A DNA stretch of 64,000 nucleotides from Komagataeibacter xylinus (GCF_031081985.1 NZ_JARWSK010000002.1:186001-250000), one strand, 5' to 3'; shown: positions 27,881-36,686, counted from the stretch's first letter. Numbers and translations are program-made. Notes: a model not told the origin generated them from the sequence alone.

Positions 27881-28518
27881 CCGCGCAAACGGAACCGTAC
27901 GACTACATTCACGACGGGGCGGCGATCTATGCCCGTTCCTTTGCCATCATCCGTGAAGAAGCCGATCTGGGCGGCCTGAGTGAGGCCGAGGCCCGCGTGG
28001 TGGTGCGCATCATCCACGCCTGCGGCATGGTGGATGTAGCGAAAGCCGTGCGCATGTCGCCCGATTTCGTGGCCAGCGCGCAGACGGCGCTGCGGGCGGG
28101 CAGGCCCATACTGTGCGACGCCAACATGGTCGCCCACGGCGTGACCCGCGCGCGCCTGCCTGCCGACAACCCGGTGATCTGCACCCTGCGCGACCCGCGC
28201 ACACCGGAAATTGCGAAGCAGATCGGCAATACCCGTTCAGCCGCCGCGATGGACCTGTGGGGTGATGACCTTGCCGGTGCCGTGGTGGCCATTGGCAACG
28301 CACCCACCGCCCTGTTTCACCTGCTGGAGATGATCCGCGCAGGCGCGCCCCGCCCAGCCGCCGTGATCGGCATGCCGGTGGGCTTTGTGGGTGCCGCCGA
28401 ATCGAAGGAGGCGCTGGCCGAATTTGGCGACCTGCCCTTCATCATCGTGCGTGGCAGGCTGGGCGGCAGCGCCATGGCGGCGGCCACCGTCAACGCGCTG
28501 GCGAGTGACACGGAATGA
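27877..28518 (+). CDS. cobH: Precorrin-8X methylmutase
   Basis: The protein is 213 residues, the usual length. It moves a methyl group from C11 to C12 to give hydrogenobyrinate. Family blocks include the catalytic-His segment IIHACGMVDVA, SGRPILCDANMVAHGVTR (here AGRPIL), RSAAAMDLW, AVVAIGNAPTALFHLLEMI and GMPVGFVGAAESKEAL. It overlaps cobG and cobI by ATGA at each end, so its translation is coupled. Confidence 0.97.
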   Translation: MTAQTEPYDYIHDGAAIYARSFAIIREEADLGGLSEAEARVVVRIIHACGMVDVAKAVRMSPDFVASAQTALRAGRPILCDANMVAHGVTRARLPADNPVICTLRDPRTPEIAKQIGNTRSAAAMDLWGDDLAGAVVAIGNAPTALFHLLEMIRAGAPRPAAVIGMPVGFVGAAESKEALAEFGDLPFIIVRGRLGGSAMAAATVNALASDTE

Positions 28519-29240
28519 GCACGGGCCGCCTGTCCATACTCGGCATGGGGCCGGGTGACCCCGAACTCATGACCATCAAGGCCGCGCGCCTTTTGCGTGA
28601 AAGCCCGGTCGTGGGCTGGTTCTGCCGCCACGACCGCCCCGGCCATGCCCGCCAGATTGCAGGCGACATGATTGGCCCAGACGCCACCACGCTGCGCTTC
28701 GCCTACCCGTTCACCACCGAGATTGCGGTCAGCGACCCCGCGTACCTTATGCGCATGGGCCAGTTCTATGATGAATGCGCAGCCCGGGTCGCAACCCACC
28801 TTGAGGCAGGCCAGGACGTGGCGTTGCTGTGCGAGGGCGATCCGTTCCTGTTCGGCTCGGCGATGTATGTGTTCGACCGGCTGCATGAGCGCTTCGAGAG
28901 CACCATCGTGCCCGGCATCACCGCCATGAGCGGCTGCTGGTCGGCCGCACAGCGCCCCATGGTGCATGGTGATGACGTGCTGTGCGTCATTCCCGGCACG
29001 CTGAATGAGGACGCGCTGGTGGCGTGGCTGGAGAAGGCCGATGCCGCCGTCATCATGAAGCTGGGCCGCAACCTTGAAAAAGTACGCACTGCCCTGCGCC
29101 GCACCGGGCGCGAGGGGCGCGCGATCTATGTGGAACGCGCCAGCCAGCCCGCCCAGCGCAGCCTGAAACTGACCGAGATGACCGGGCCTGCCCCCTATTT
29201 CTCCATCATCCTCGTGCCGGGGCGGGAGGGCGCGCGATGA
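28515..29240 (+). CDS. cobI: Precorrin-2 C20-methyltransferase
   Basis: The protein is 241 residues of the tetrapyrrole (SAM-dependent) methylase fold: the N-terminal loop GMGPGDPELMTIKAARLL, a middle CEGDPFLFGSAMYVFDRL, VPGITAMSGCW, and the C-terminal KLGRNLEKVRTAL with ISIILVPGREG-like end. It methylates precorrin-2 at C20, the first dedicated step of this cluster. It overlaps both neighbours by 4 nt. Confidence 0.97.
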   Translation: MSTGRLSILGMGPGDPELMTIKAARLLRESPVVGWFCRHDRPGHARQIAGDMIGPDATTLRFAYPFTTEIAVSDPAYLMRMGQFYDECAARVATHLEAGQDVALLCEGDPFLFGSAMYVFDRLHERFESTIVPGITAMSGCWSAAQRPMVHGDDVLCVIPGTLNEDALVAWLEKADAAVIMKLGRNLEKVRTALRRTGREGRAIYVERASQPAQRSLKLTEMTGPAPYFSIILVPGREGAR

Positions 29241-29998
29241 GTGGGCGCATCTTCGTCGTGGGCCTTGGCCCCGGTGCTGCAAACCAGCGCACCCCGCAGG
29301 CCGATGCCGCACTGGCGCAGGCCACCGACCTGATCGGCTACGCGCCCTATGTGGCCCGCGTGCAGGCAGGCCCCGACGTGGTGCGCCATGCCAGCGACAA
29401 CCGCGTGGAGCTTGAACGCGCCCAGCATGCCATTGAACTGGCGCTGGCAGGGCGCACTGTTGCGGTCGTGTCCGGCGGCGATGCGGGCGTGTTCGGCATG
29501 GCCAGTGCCGTGTTCGAGGCGATTGACCACGGCCCCGCCGCATGGCGCGGGGTGGAGGTGACGGTCATTCCCGGTGTCTCGGCCGTGCTGGCCGCCGCCG
29601 CCCGGCTGGGCGCGCCATTGGGGGGGGATTTCTGCGTCATTTCACTGTCCGACAACCTCAAGCCGCAGGAAGTCGTGCATAAACGTCTGGCGGCGGCGGC
29701 AGAAGCGGGGCTGGTCATCGCGCTGTATAACCCGCGCTCGAAAGCCCGCCCGCACCAGTTGGGCGAGGCGTTCGCCCTGCTGCGCACCATCCTGCCCGGT
29801 TCGGTCCCGGTTGCCTTCGCCCGCGCCATTGGTCGCCCCGATGAGCGCGTGATCCTGACCGATATTGCCCATGCCGACCCCGAGCAGGTGGATATGAGCA
29901 CGCTGGTGCTGATCGGCTGCCCGCTCACCCACACCATTGAGCGGGCAAACGGGGAAAAATGGCTCTACACCGCGCGACGGGTAGAAAAAACGGAATAA
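29237..29998 (+). CDS. cobJ: Precorrin-3B C17-methyltransferase
   Basis: The protein is 253 residues, again the tetrapyrrole methylase fold, with GLGPGAANQRTPQADAAL, DLIGYAPYVARV, VSGGDAGVFGMASAVFE, VIPGVSAVLAAAARLGAPLGGDF and LYNPRSKARPHQL. It methylates C17 with ring contraction, following CobG. It is the last gene of the cobW-to-cobJ run; its TAA lies inside the first bases of repeat copy 5, which acts as the shared end with cobK. Confidence 0.97.
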   Translation: MSGRIFVVGLGPGAANQRTPQADAALAQATDLIGYAPYVARVQAGPDVVRHASDNRVELERAQHAIELALAGRTVAVVSGGDAGVFGMASAVFEAIDHGPAAWRGVEVTVIPGVSAVLAAAARLGAPLGGDFCVISLSDNLKPQEVVHKRLAAAAEAGLVIALYNPRSKARPHQLGEAFALLRTILPGSVPVAFARAIGRPDERVILTDIAHADPEQVDMSTLVLIGCPLTHTIERANGEKWLYTARRVEKTE

Positions 29999-30076
29999 AA
30001 GTTTCTGGGTGCCGCCTTTTTTCAAAAAGGCGGTGTTTTTTCGAAGCTTTTTGAAAAAAGCTTCACCAAAAACTTC
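29998..30076 (-). repeat. Two-hairpin intergenic repeat, copy 5 (near-complete)
   Basis: Reverse orientation. Outer arms AAAGTTTCTGGGTG and CACCAAAAACTT. The GCCGCCTTTTTT/AAAAAGGCGG hairpin and the GAAGCTTTTT/AAAAAAGCTTC hairpin are both intact. The repeat begins at the cobJ stop and ends 38 bp before the cobK stop, between convergent genes. Confidence 0.9.
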
Positions 30077-30114
30077 TTATGATCCCAGGGTTTTTCGTGA
30101 GCAGGTTTTCCACA

Positions 30115-30858
30115 TCATTCCGACAGGCTTTCCAGCCACATCATGGCAGCCGTGGCATCCGCCACCGTCTCGGCCGGGGCCACGGGGGGGCGATCCACCA
30201 TGATCACGCCAAGGCCCAGCCTGCGGGCCGCCGCGAGCTTGGCCTGTGTTGCCGTGCCGCCGGAATTCTTGGTCACGATCACATCAATCCGTTCCCGGCG
30301 CAAAAGCGCCTCCTCGCCCGCTTCGTCAAACGGGCCACGGGCCAGCAGCAGTCGCGTGCCCGCAGGCAGCAGGGCCGGATCAGGCGCATCCACGCAGCGC
30401 AGCAGCCAGTCATGCGGGCCTGCGTGGTGGAAGGGCAGCAGGTCCTTGCGCCCCACGGTCAGCAGCACGCGGCGGGGTGTGATGCCCAATGCGTCCGCTG
30501 CGGCCTGCATGTCGGGCACGCGGGTCCACGCATCGCCCACAACAGGCGTCCAGCCAGGGCGCTGCACGCGCAGCAGCTTCACATGAGCCTGCGCGCAGGC
30601 GGCAACGGCATGATTGCTCATCTGCACGGCAAAGGGATGGGTGGCGTCGATTACGGCCTCGACATGATGGGCCACAAGCCACGCACGCAGGCCATCCACG
30701 CCGCCAAAGCCGCCAATACGCACATCGAGCGCGGGCAGGACCGGCGCGCGGGTAGCACCGGCCAGCGAGACGGTCACCGCAAAAAGGTCGGTGCGCTGCT
30801 CAAGTGCTGCATAAAGCTGACGGGCCTCCGTCGTGCCGCCCAGAACCAGAACCCGCAT
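30115..30858 (-). CDS. cobK: Precorrin-6A reductase
   Basis: The protein is about 247 residues. It starts MRVLVLGGTTEARQLYAAL, the nucleotide-binding signature of CobK/CbiJ, and contains VEAVIDATHPFAVQMSNHAV, RVPDMQAAADAL and the C-terminal RIDVIVTKNSGGTATQAKL. It reduces precorrin-6A to 6B with NADPH. The ATG at 30858 has AGGAAGGAA directly upstream. It is on the opposite strand to its neighbours, divergent from cobL by 32 bp, a common layout in alphaproteobacteria. Confidence 0.95.
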   Translation of the reverse strand: MRVLVLGGTTEARQLYAALEQRTDLFAVTVSLAGATRAPVLPALDVRIGGFGGVDGLRAWLVAHHVEAVIDATHPFAVQMSNHAVAACAQAHVKLLRVQRPGWTPVVGDAWTRVPDMQAAADALGITPRRVLLTVGRKDLLPFHHAGPHDWLLRCVDAPDPALLPAGTRLLLARGPFDEAGEEALLRRERIDVIVTKNSGGTATQAKLAAARRLGLGVIMVDRPPVAPAETVADATAAMMWLESLSE

Positions 30859-30890
30859 CTTTTCCTTCCTGCCTGTCATGAGGCCACGCC

Positions 30891-32129
30891 ATGAGCACGC
30901 CGTGGCTGCATGTTATCGGCATTGGGGAGGACGGTGTCGAGGGCCTGCCCGCCGCCACCCGTGCCCTGATCGCAGGGGCGGAACTTGTGGTGGGCGGCAC
31001 GCGCCACCTTGGCCTGGCACGCCCCCTGATAACAGGCCGCACGCTGGCCTGGCCGCACCCGCTGGCCGATGGCATTGCCGAAGTGCTGCGCTGGCGCGGC
31101 AGGTGCGTGTGCGTGCTGGCCTCGGGCGATCCGTTCCTGTTCGGCATTGGCACCACATTGCGCCGCCATGTGGAACGGGCGGAGATGACGTGCCTGCCCG
31201 CGCCCTCCTGTGTTGCACTGGCCTGCAACCTGCTGGGCTGGGCGGAGCAGGATGCAAGCGTGCTCTCGCTATGTGGCCGCCCGATGGAGGCCGTGGCCCC
31301 CGCCCTGCAGCCAGGTGGCAGGCTGGTCGTGCTCTCGGCGGATGAACACACGCCCCATGCCTTTGCCCGCTGGCTGGACGGGCGTGGCTTCGGTGCCTCC
31401 GTGCTGCATGTGCTCGGTGCGCTGGGCGGCCCGGACCAGAGCCACCACACCGCCACCGTGGCCGAGACCGCGCGGGGCGACGGGCCATTGCCGCCCCGGC
31501 TGAACCTGATGGCGCTGGAAGTGGTGGCCGACCGGAATGTGCAGGTCATCCCGCTGGCCTGCGGCCTGCCGGACGGGATGTTCGACCATGACGGGCAGAT
31601 CACCAAGCGCGAGATCCGGGCCGTCACGCTGTCGGCCCTTGCGCCACGGCGGGGCGAGATGCTGTGGGATATTGGCGGCGGCTCAGGCTCGATCAGCATT
31701 GAGTGGATGCTGCGCCACCCGGCCAACCGCGCCATCGCCATTGAAAAATCGCCCGCACGTGGCGCGCGGATTGCCCGCAATGCGCTCGCCCTTGGCGTGC
31801 CGGGCCTGCGCGTGATGGCGGGCGAGGCCCCCGCCATCCTGCCCCGCATGCGGGCCGAGGGACTGGATGCGCCTGATGCCATCTTCCTTGGCGGCGGTAT
31901 CAGCAACCCCGGCATGCTCGAGGCGGCATGGGACGTCCTGCGCCCCGGCGGGCGGCTGGTGGCCAATGCCGTTACACTGGAAAGCGAAGGCGCGGTCATC
32001 GCCGCCCATGCCCGCCGGGGCGGCACGCTGACCCGGCTGCATGTGGAGCGGCTGGAGCCGATCGGGCGCTTTCACGGCTTTCGCCCCGGCATGACCGTGA
32101 CCAGCTACACCGTGAGCAAACCGGCATGA
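30891..32129 (+). CDS. cobL: Precorrin-6Y C5,15-methyltransferase (decarboxylating)
   Basis: The protein is 412 residues, a fusion of two enzymes. The N-terminal CbiE-like methylase (1-200) shows VIGIGEDGVEGLPAATRALI and CVLASGDPFLFGIG. The C-terminal CbiT-like methyltransferase (about 230-400) shows LWDIGGGSGSISIEWML, the SAM-binding glycine loop, and DAIFLGGGISNPG. The enzyme methylates C5 and C15 and decarboxylates the acetate at C12. It overlaps cobE by 4 nt and faces cobK. Confidence 0.96.
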   Translation: MSTPWLHVIGIGEDGVEGLPAATRALIAGAELVVGGTRHLGLARPLITGRTLAWPHPLADGIAEVLRWRGRCVCVLASGDPFLFGIGTTLRRHVERAEMTCLPAPSCVALACNLLGWAEQDASVLSLCGRPMEAVAPALQPGGRLVVLSADEHTPHAFARWLDGRGFGASVLHVLGALGGPDQSHHTATVAETARGDGPLPPRLNLMALEVVADRNVQVIPLACGLPDGMFDHDGQITKREIRAVTLSALAPRRGEMLWDIGGGSGSISIEWMLRHPANRAIAIEKSPARGARIARNALALGVPGLRVMAGEAPAILPRMRAEGLDAPDAIFLGGGISNPGMLEAAWDVLRPGGRLVANAVTLESEGAVIAAHARRGGTLTRLHVERLEPIGRFHGFRPGMTVTSYTVSKPA

Positions 32130-32500
32130 TCGTGGCCGGGCTGGGCCTGCGTAGCGGATGTGATGCGCAGGCCCTCATCACCCTCGTGCTGGCCGCGCAG
32201 GAACGCTGCGGCCAGCAGGCAGCACTTGTGGCCGTGCCCGCCTTCCGCTACCGCGAGGCGGGCGTGCAGGCAGCCGCCCGCCAGTTGGGACTGCACTTGC
32301 GGGCCATCACGCCCGATGAACTGCTGGCCGCCCAGCCGCGCTGCGTCACCCGGTCGGCCCGCGCGCAGGCGGCCCTTGGCGTGGCCTCGGTGGCGGAAGG
32401 CTGCGCGCTGGCGGCGGCGGGACCGCACGCAAGGCTGATCGTGCCACGCCTGACGGGCGGGGCTGCTACATGTGCCATGGCACAGGGAGAGGATGCATGA
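32126..32500 (+). CDS. cobE: CobE/CbiG_C-family cobalamin synthesis protein
   Basis: The protein is about 124 residues. It starts [24 protein letters not shown], which is the CobE/CbiG C-terminal domain signature (GxGxRxG....l...l..al), and ends after a [12 protein letters not shown] segment. CobE is a small accessory protein; a role in binding corrin intermediates has been proposed but is not firmly known. It is nested between cobL and cobM with ATGA overlaps at both ends. Confidence 0.9.
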   Translation: MIVAGLGLRSGCDAQALITLVLAAQERCGQQAALVAVPAFRYREAGVQAAARQLGLHLRAITPDELLAAQPRCVTRSARAQAALGVASVAEGCALAAAGPHARLIVPRLTGGAATCAMAQGEDA

Positions 32501-33249
32501 CCGTACACTTCATTGGCGCAGGCCCCGGTGCCGCCGACCTGCTGACCCTGCGCGGGCGCGACCTGCTGGCAAAATGCCCGGTATGCCTGTACGCAGGCTC
32601 CATCGTGCCGACCGAGATGCTCGCACACTGCCCGCCCGATGCGCGGCTGGTTGATACCGCCCCCCTCACGCTTGACCTGATCGAGCAGGAATACATTCGC
32701 GCCCATAAAGCGGGGCAGGATGTGGCGCGGCTGCATTCGGGCGATCTTTCGGTGTACAGCGCCGTGGCCGAGCAGATCCGCAGGCTCGACCGCAACGACA
32801 TTCCATGGACCATGACCCCCGGCGTGCCCGCCTTTGCCGCCGCCGCCTCGGTGCTGGGGCGTGAACTGACCGTGCCGGAAGTGGCCCAGAGCGTGGTGCT
32901 GACGCGCGTGAGCGGCCGGGCCTCGGCCATGCCGGAGCGCGAGCAGCTGGCCGCCTTTGGGGCTACGGGCGCAACACTGGCCATCCATCTGGCCATTCAT
33001 GTGCTCGACCAGATCGTGGCCGACCTGACCCCGTTTTATGGCGCGGACTGCCCCGTGGCCATCGTGGCGCGCGCGACATGGCCCGACCAGCTCGTGCTGC
33101 GCGGCACGCTGGGCGATATTGGTGAAAAACTGGCCCAAAACCCCATCGAGCGCACGGCGCTGGTACTGGTGGGCCGGGCGCTGGGCACGCATGACTTCCG
33201 TGAAAGTGCGCTTTACAACGCCGATTACCACCGCCGCTTCCGCTCCTGA
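32497..33249 (+). CDS. cobM: Precorrin-4 C11-methyltransferase
   Basis: The protein is about 250 residues with [77 protein letters not shown] and [11 protein letters not shown], the tetrapyrrole methylase fold specific to CobM/CbiF. It makes precorrin-5. The start overlaps the cobE stop; an upstream ATG at 32470 would overlap cobE by 31 nt and has no support. Repeat copy 6 follows 31 bp after the stop. Confidence 0.96.
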   Translation: MTVHFIGAGPGAADLLTLRGRDLLAKCPVCLYAGSIVPTEMLAHCPPDARLVDTAPLTLDLIEQEYIRAHKAGQDVARLHSGDLSVYSAVAEQIRRLDRNDIPWTMTPGVPAFAAAASVLGRELTVPEVAQSVVLTRVSGRASAMPEREQLAAFGATGATLAIHLAIHVLDQIVADLTPFYGADCPVAIVARATWPDQLVLRGTLGDIGEKLAQNPIERTALVLVGRALGTHDFRESALYNADYHRRFRS

Positions 33250-33280
33250 GGCGTGCGGGGCATGTTTGAGAAAGAATACA

Positions 33281-33352
33281 ATTCCGTGGGCCGCTTTTTA
33301 GATAAGGCGGTCTTTCTCAAAGCTTTTTGAAAAAAGCTTCACCAAAAACTTT
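33281..33352 (-). repeat. Two-hairpin intergenic repeat, copy 6
   Basis: Reverse orientation: a mutated GCCGC/GGCGG hairpin, then the intact AAAGCTTTTTGAAAAAAGCTTC hairpin halves and the arm CACCAAAAACTTTT. It lies 48 bp upstream of the AT-rich small gene. Confidence 0.85.
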
Positions 33353-33400
33353 TATTAATATAATTTTTTAAATATTATCTATTATTATATAAAGGATTTT

Positions 33401-33640
33401 ATGATGCAGGATGATATGCCAAATGAAGAAGTCAAAAAACTACTCATTTACATGATTGAAAAATATATTTCAGACCCCGAGCGCCGCACTCGGCTGATTG
33501 ATCTTGCCCTGCATCGCAAAGATCCGTTTGGTAGCCCGCCGGTAAAAGGAATCATGTATGACGTCCTTTCGCATGTTAATCAGGACATGAGTCAGGACGA
33601 TCAGGAAATAGTCTCCAAAATGGCGTATCTTTTTGGATAA
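33401..33640 (+). CDS. Small AT-rich gene of unknown function
   Basis: The protein is 79 residues (begins MMQDDMPNEEVKKLLIYM; contains EKYISDPERRTRLIDLALHRKD), acidic at the N-terminus and helical in outlook, with no signal peptide or membrane segment. Base composition is far more A+T-rich than the surrounding cob genes, and the 5' flank (33355-33400) is almost pure A/T. It sits between two copies of the intergenic repeat in opposite orientations, inside the cobalamin cluster. A putative site AAAGGATTTT precedes the ATG. I do not recognise a family; it reads as a recent insertion. Confidence 0.65.
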   Translation: MMQDDMPNEEVKKLLIYMIEKYISDPERRTRLIDLALHRKDPFGSPPVKGIMYDVLSHVNQDMSQDDQEIVSKMAYLFG

Positions 33641-33675
33641 ACATCCTTCCCTGAACAACAGTATTTAAAAAACAA

Positions 33676-33746
33676 AAGTTTTTGGTGAAGCTTTTTTCAA
33701 AAAGCTTCAAATAACGCCACTTTAAAAAAACGGCCCCCAGAAACTT
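33676..33746 (+). repeat. Two-hairpin intergenic repeat, copy 7
   Basis: Orientation opposite to copy 6: AAGTTTTTGGTG arm, an intact GAAGCTTTTTT/AAAAAGCTTC hairpin, then a decayed GCC hairpin and the closing arm CCAGAAACTT. It lies between the convergent ends of the small AT-rich gene and cbiD. Confidence 0.85.
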
Positions 33747-33755
33747 CCATACTCT

Positions 33756-34847
33756 TCAACCCGCAACCGGATACGGGCCATGCCGAGCCACCAGCGTGCC
33801 CGCGCGGTCGAACAGCAGCACATCGAGCACGCAGGGCGCACCTGCCAGCACATCGCACGCCACCTGCCACGCGCCGCGTGCCACTACCGGGCCAAGGGGA
33901 TAACCCGCTTCGGCCGCCAGCGCGAAGGCGGCTGCGACGGAATGGGCCTGTGCAATGGCGTCCACCAGGGCATCCGGTGCCTCAATGCCACGCGCAAGGG
34001 CGGCCAACTGGCCCATATCCGCCTGCCCCCGGCGGGAATGCAGGTCAAGGAACCCCTGCGCCAGCTTGGTCATCTTGGCCACGCCGCCGCCAATGGTGAT
34101 GCGCGGCACCGGATGGCGGCGCAGGTATTTGAGCAGCCCACCGGCAAAATCGCCCATCTCCAGCATGGCTTCCTCCGGCAGGGCATACAGCGCGCGGGTG
34201 GCGCGTTCAGACACATCGCCCGTGCAGCCCGCCACATGCGGCAGGCCCAGCGCGCGCGCCACGTCCACGCCCCGGTGGATGCTGTCGATCCACGCAGCGC
34301 AGGAAAACGGCACCACGATGCCCGTCGTGCCGAGGATGGACAGGCCGCCCACAATGCCCAGTCGGCCATTGAGCGTGTGCCGCGCCATTTCCGCCCCGCC
34401 TGCAATCGAGATGGTCACCTCCACATCCGGCTCGTGCCCGTCAGCGCCGGTCAGGGCCGCGCGGATCATGCGCCGGGGCACGGGGTTTATGGCAGGCTCG
34501 CCCGGCGGTATGGGCAGGCCGGGCAGGGTCACGGTGCCCACGCCGGGGCCTGCGCGAAACACCACGCCCCGCCCCGCAGGCGCGCGACGCACCTCCGCGC
34601 GCACATGCGCGCCGTGGGTCACGTCCGGGTCGTCGCCCGCATCCTTCACCACCTCCGCCCAGGCGCAATCCGGCCCATGGCCATGGGCGGCCAGCGCAAA
34701 GGCCACATCCTGCCCGCCGGGCAGCGTGATGGTGACCGGGTCGGGAAAGCCCTGCCCGCACAACGCGGCCCACGCGGCCTTTGCGGCGGCGGTGGCGCAA
34801 CTGCCGGTCGTCCACCCCCGGCGCAGGGGGGTATGGGTACGCTCCAT
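33756..34847 (-). CDS. cbiD: Cobalt-precorrin-5B C1-methyltransferase-type protein
   Basis: The protein is about 363 residues. The N-terminal signature LRRGWTTGSCATAAAKAA is diagnostic of CbiD, and GLSILGTTGIVVPFS and GDFAGGLLKYLRRHPVPRITIGGGVAKMTKLAQG are conserved blocks. CbiD methylates C1 in the anaerobic route; here it stands among oxygen-route genes and probably replaces CobF. ATG 34847 (MERTHTPLRRG) is used because GAGAAGG lies 8 nt upstream; the longer frame would run into cobB on the other strand. It is divergent from cobB. Confidence 0.95.
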   Translation of the reverse strand: MERTHTPLRRGWTTGSCATAAAKAAWAALCGQGFPDPVTITLPGGQDVAFALAAHGHGPDCAWAEVVKDAGDDPDVTHGAHVRAEVRRAPAGRGVVFRAGPGVGTVTLPGLPIPPGEPAINPVPRRMIRAALTGADGHEPDVEVTISIAGGAEMARHTLNGRLGIVGGLSILGTTGIVVPFSCAAWIDSIHRGVDVARALGLPHVAGCTGDVSERATRALYALPEEAMLEMGDFAGGLLKYLRRHPVPRITIGGGVAKMTKLAQGFLDLHSRRGQADMGQLAALARGIEAPDALVDAIAQAHSVAAAFALAAEAGYPLGPVVARGAWQVACDVLAGAPCVLDVLLFDRAGTLVARHGPYPVAG

Positions 34848-34914
34848 CGGGATGACCTTCTCGTCCAACAGGGGTAAGGGTGGCATCGCTCGCCACGGTT
34901 TAGCAGGAACGCAC

Positions 34915-36243
34915 ATGATGACACGAGGGCTGATGATCGCCGCCCCCCGCTCGGGCGGGGGCAAGACCACGCTCACACTCGCCCTGCTGGCCGCCCTGCG
35001 CCGCCGGGGTGTAGCCGTGCGCGGAGCCAAGACCGGGCCGGATTACATCGACCCCGCCTTCCATGAAGCCCTGACCGGGCGCACCAGCCTCAACCTTGAT
35101 AGCTGGGCCATGCCCGCACACCTGCTTGATGGCGTGATGGCACAGGCGCAGGCAGGCTGCGAGATACTGGTGGCCGAGGCCTCGATGGGCCTGTTCGACG
35201 GGTTGATGGAACCTGCGGGCGCACGCGGGGCACCGGCGGATATCGCGGCCCGCTACGCCCTGCCCGTGCTGCTGGTGCTCGACATTTCAGGCCAGGGCCA
35301 GTCCGCCGCCGCCACCGCGCTGGGCTTTGCAACACTGGACCCGGCGGTAAAGATTGCGGGCGTGATCCTTAACCGCGTGGGCTCGCTCCGCCACGCCGCC
35401 ATGGCAACACAGGCCTTGGAAGCAATCGGCCTGCCGGTGCTTGGCGCGTTCGGGCGCGATGCGCAGCTTGAACTGCCCGAGCGCCATCTGGGGCTGGTAC
35501 AGGCCCGCGAGCATGGCGGGCTTGATGCCCTGGCCGAGCGGCTGGCCACGCAGGCCGAGCGCGACCTTGACCTTGACGCCATTGTCGCCTGCGCGGCCCC
35601 ACCCCGCCTGCCCCCGTCCCGCAGCAATCCGTGCGCCCTGCCACCGCCGGGGCAGCGCATTGCGGTGGCGGATGATGCGGCGTTCTCGTTCCTGTATGCC
35701 CACATCATTGCAGGCTGGCGGCTGGCGGGGGCGGAACTACACCCGTTCTCCCCGCTTGCCGATGAAGGACCGGGCGCAGACTGCGATGCCTGCTGGCTAC
35801 CCGGCGGCTACCCTGAACTGCATGCGGGCCGCCTTGCCGCGTGTGGGAATTTTCGCGCAACACTGGCCCATTTCGCCCGCACCCGCCCCGTGCATGGGGA
35901 ATGCGGGGGCTTCATGGTGCTGGGCGAGAGCCTGACCGACAAAGCGGGCGAGACCCACCGCATGACCGGCCTGCTCGGCCATGCCACCTCCTTTGCCAAG
36001 CGCCGCATGAACCTTGGCTACCGTAGCGCCACATTGCGCGAGGGCTGTGCCATCGGCCCCGCTGGCACCGTGCTGCGCGGGCATGAATTCCACTATGCCA
36101 CGGTCACCGATCCCGGCCCGGATGCGCCCCTTGCCGACATGACCGATGGCTACGGTGTGGACCGGGGCACCGGCGGGGCGCGGCGGGGGCATGTTTCGGG
36201 CACGTTCTTCCACGTGCTGTCCACTCTTGGAAGTGCAGCCTGA
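34915..36243 (+). CDS. cobB: Hydrogenobyrinate/cobyrinate a,c-diamide synthase
   Basis: The protein is about 442 residues: an N-terminal DTB-synthetase-like ATPase with the P-loop APRSGGGKTTLTLALL and GAKTGPDYIDPAFHEALTG, and a C-terminal class-I-like glutamine amidotransferase with WLPGGYPELHAGRLA and the nucleophile Cys in HGECGGFMVLG. It amidates carboxylates a and c using glutamine and ATP, just before cobalt insertion by CobNST. ATG 34915 follows AGCAGGAA; an in-frame ATG 3 bp on is equally possible. The open frame continues upstream, antisense to cbiD, which is shadow. Confidence 0.95.
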   Translation: MMTRGLMIAAPRSGGGKTTLTLALLAALRRRGVAVRGAKTGPDYIDPAFHEALTGRTSLNLDSWAMPAHLLDGVMAQAQAGCEILVAEASMGLFDGLMEPAGARGAPADIAARYALPVLLVLDISGQGQSAAATALGFATLDPAVKIAGVILNRVGSLRHAAMATQALEAIGLPVLGAFGRDAQLELPERHLGLVQAREHGGLDALAERLATQAERDLDLDAIVACAAPPRLPPSRSNPCALPPPGQRIAVADDAAFSFLYAHIIAGWRLAGAELHPFSPLADEGPGADCDACWLPGGYPELHAGRLAACGNFRATLAHFARTRPVHGECGGFMVLGESLTDKAGETHRMTGLLGHATSFAKRRMNLGYRSATLREGCAIGPAGTVLRGHEFHYATVTDPGPDAPLADMTDGYGVDRGTGGARRGHVSGTFFHVLSTLGSAA

Positions 36244-36293
36244 ACGCGAAACGCGTGTGCCCTGAAGCTTTTACCACGCCTGGAGCATTTAAA

Positions 36294-36572
36294 TTGTTTT
36301 ATCTCAAGTGTTTATGGAAACACGATTTTGGCTCCGAGCAGCCAAACGTCATCTATTGCGAATTTGATGGCGAGAGAACCGAACTGAGAAAAATCGAACT
36401 GTATGAAAATGGCCAGTACGGCGTGGCGACAGGGACAGTCTCGACCGGTGACACCCACCTTGCCGATATCGCCGTCCCCCCGCTTGAAGCAATCAATCAA
36501 GACCCCGAGTTCGAAGCCCGTGAAATAACCGCGGCGGAATTCGAGGGCATATGGCAGGCATGCCAGCCCTGA
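36294..36572 (+). CDS. DUF6881-like small protein
   Basis: About 92 residues if started at TTG 36294, which has GGAG 8 nt upstream; a GTG at 36255 gives 105 residues but has no site. The pattern FYLKCLWKHDFGSEQPNVIYCE, ERTELRKIELYENG, LADIAVPPLEAINQDPEFEAREITAAEFEGIW matches the DUF6881 layout ('k..W.h...depv.lySE+d.eR.e.RkvEvf.dG ... ip.+eei..dpeFe...is..eFe..W'). Such orphan proteins are widespread and of unknown function, some near toxin or immunity genes. It stands alone between cobB and feoA. Confidence 0.7.
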   Translation: MFYLKCLWKHDFGSEQPNVIYCEFDGERTELRKIELYENGQYGVATGTVSTGDTHLADIAVPPLEAINQDPEFEAREITAAEFEGIWQACQP

Positions 36573-36686
36573 CGCGGCCTGTACGCACAGCCACGCCCCA
36601 CGCAACCCCTGCACTGTCAACATATCGGTACCAGCGATAACGCAGGTATAGGGGCAAACATGATGGACAATATTCCCGGCAGTATT

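Noticed and set aside
33281-33746. Insertion sequence around the AT-rich small gene
   Set aside because: There is no transposase and no target-site duplication that I can see; the flanking elements are the same intergenic repeats found elsewhere.
33955-34914. N-terminal extension of cobB by about 320 codons
   Set aside because: The extension is antisense to cbiD; CobB homology begins at the P-loop just after 34915, where a ribosome site is present.
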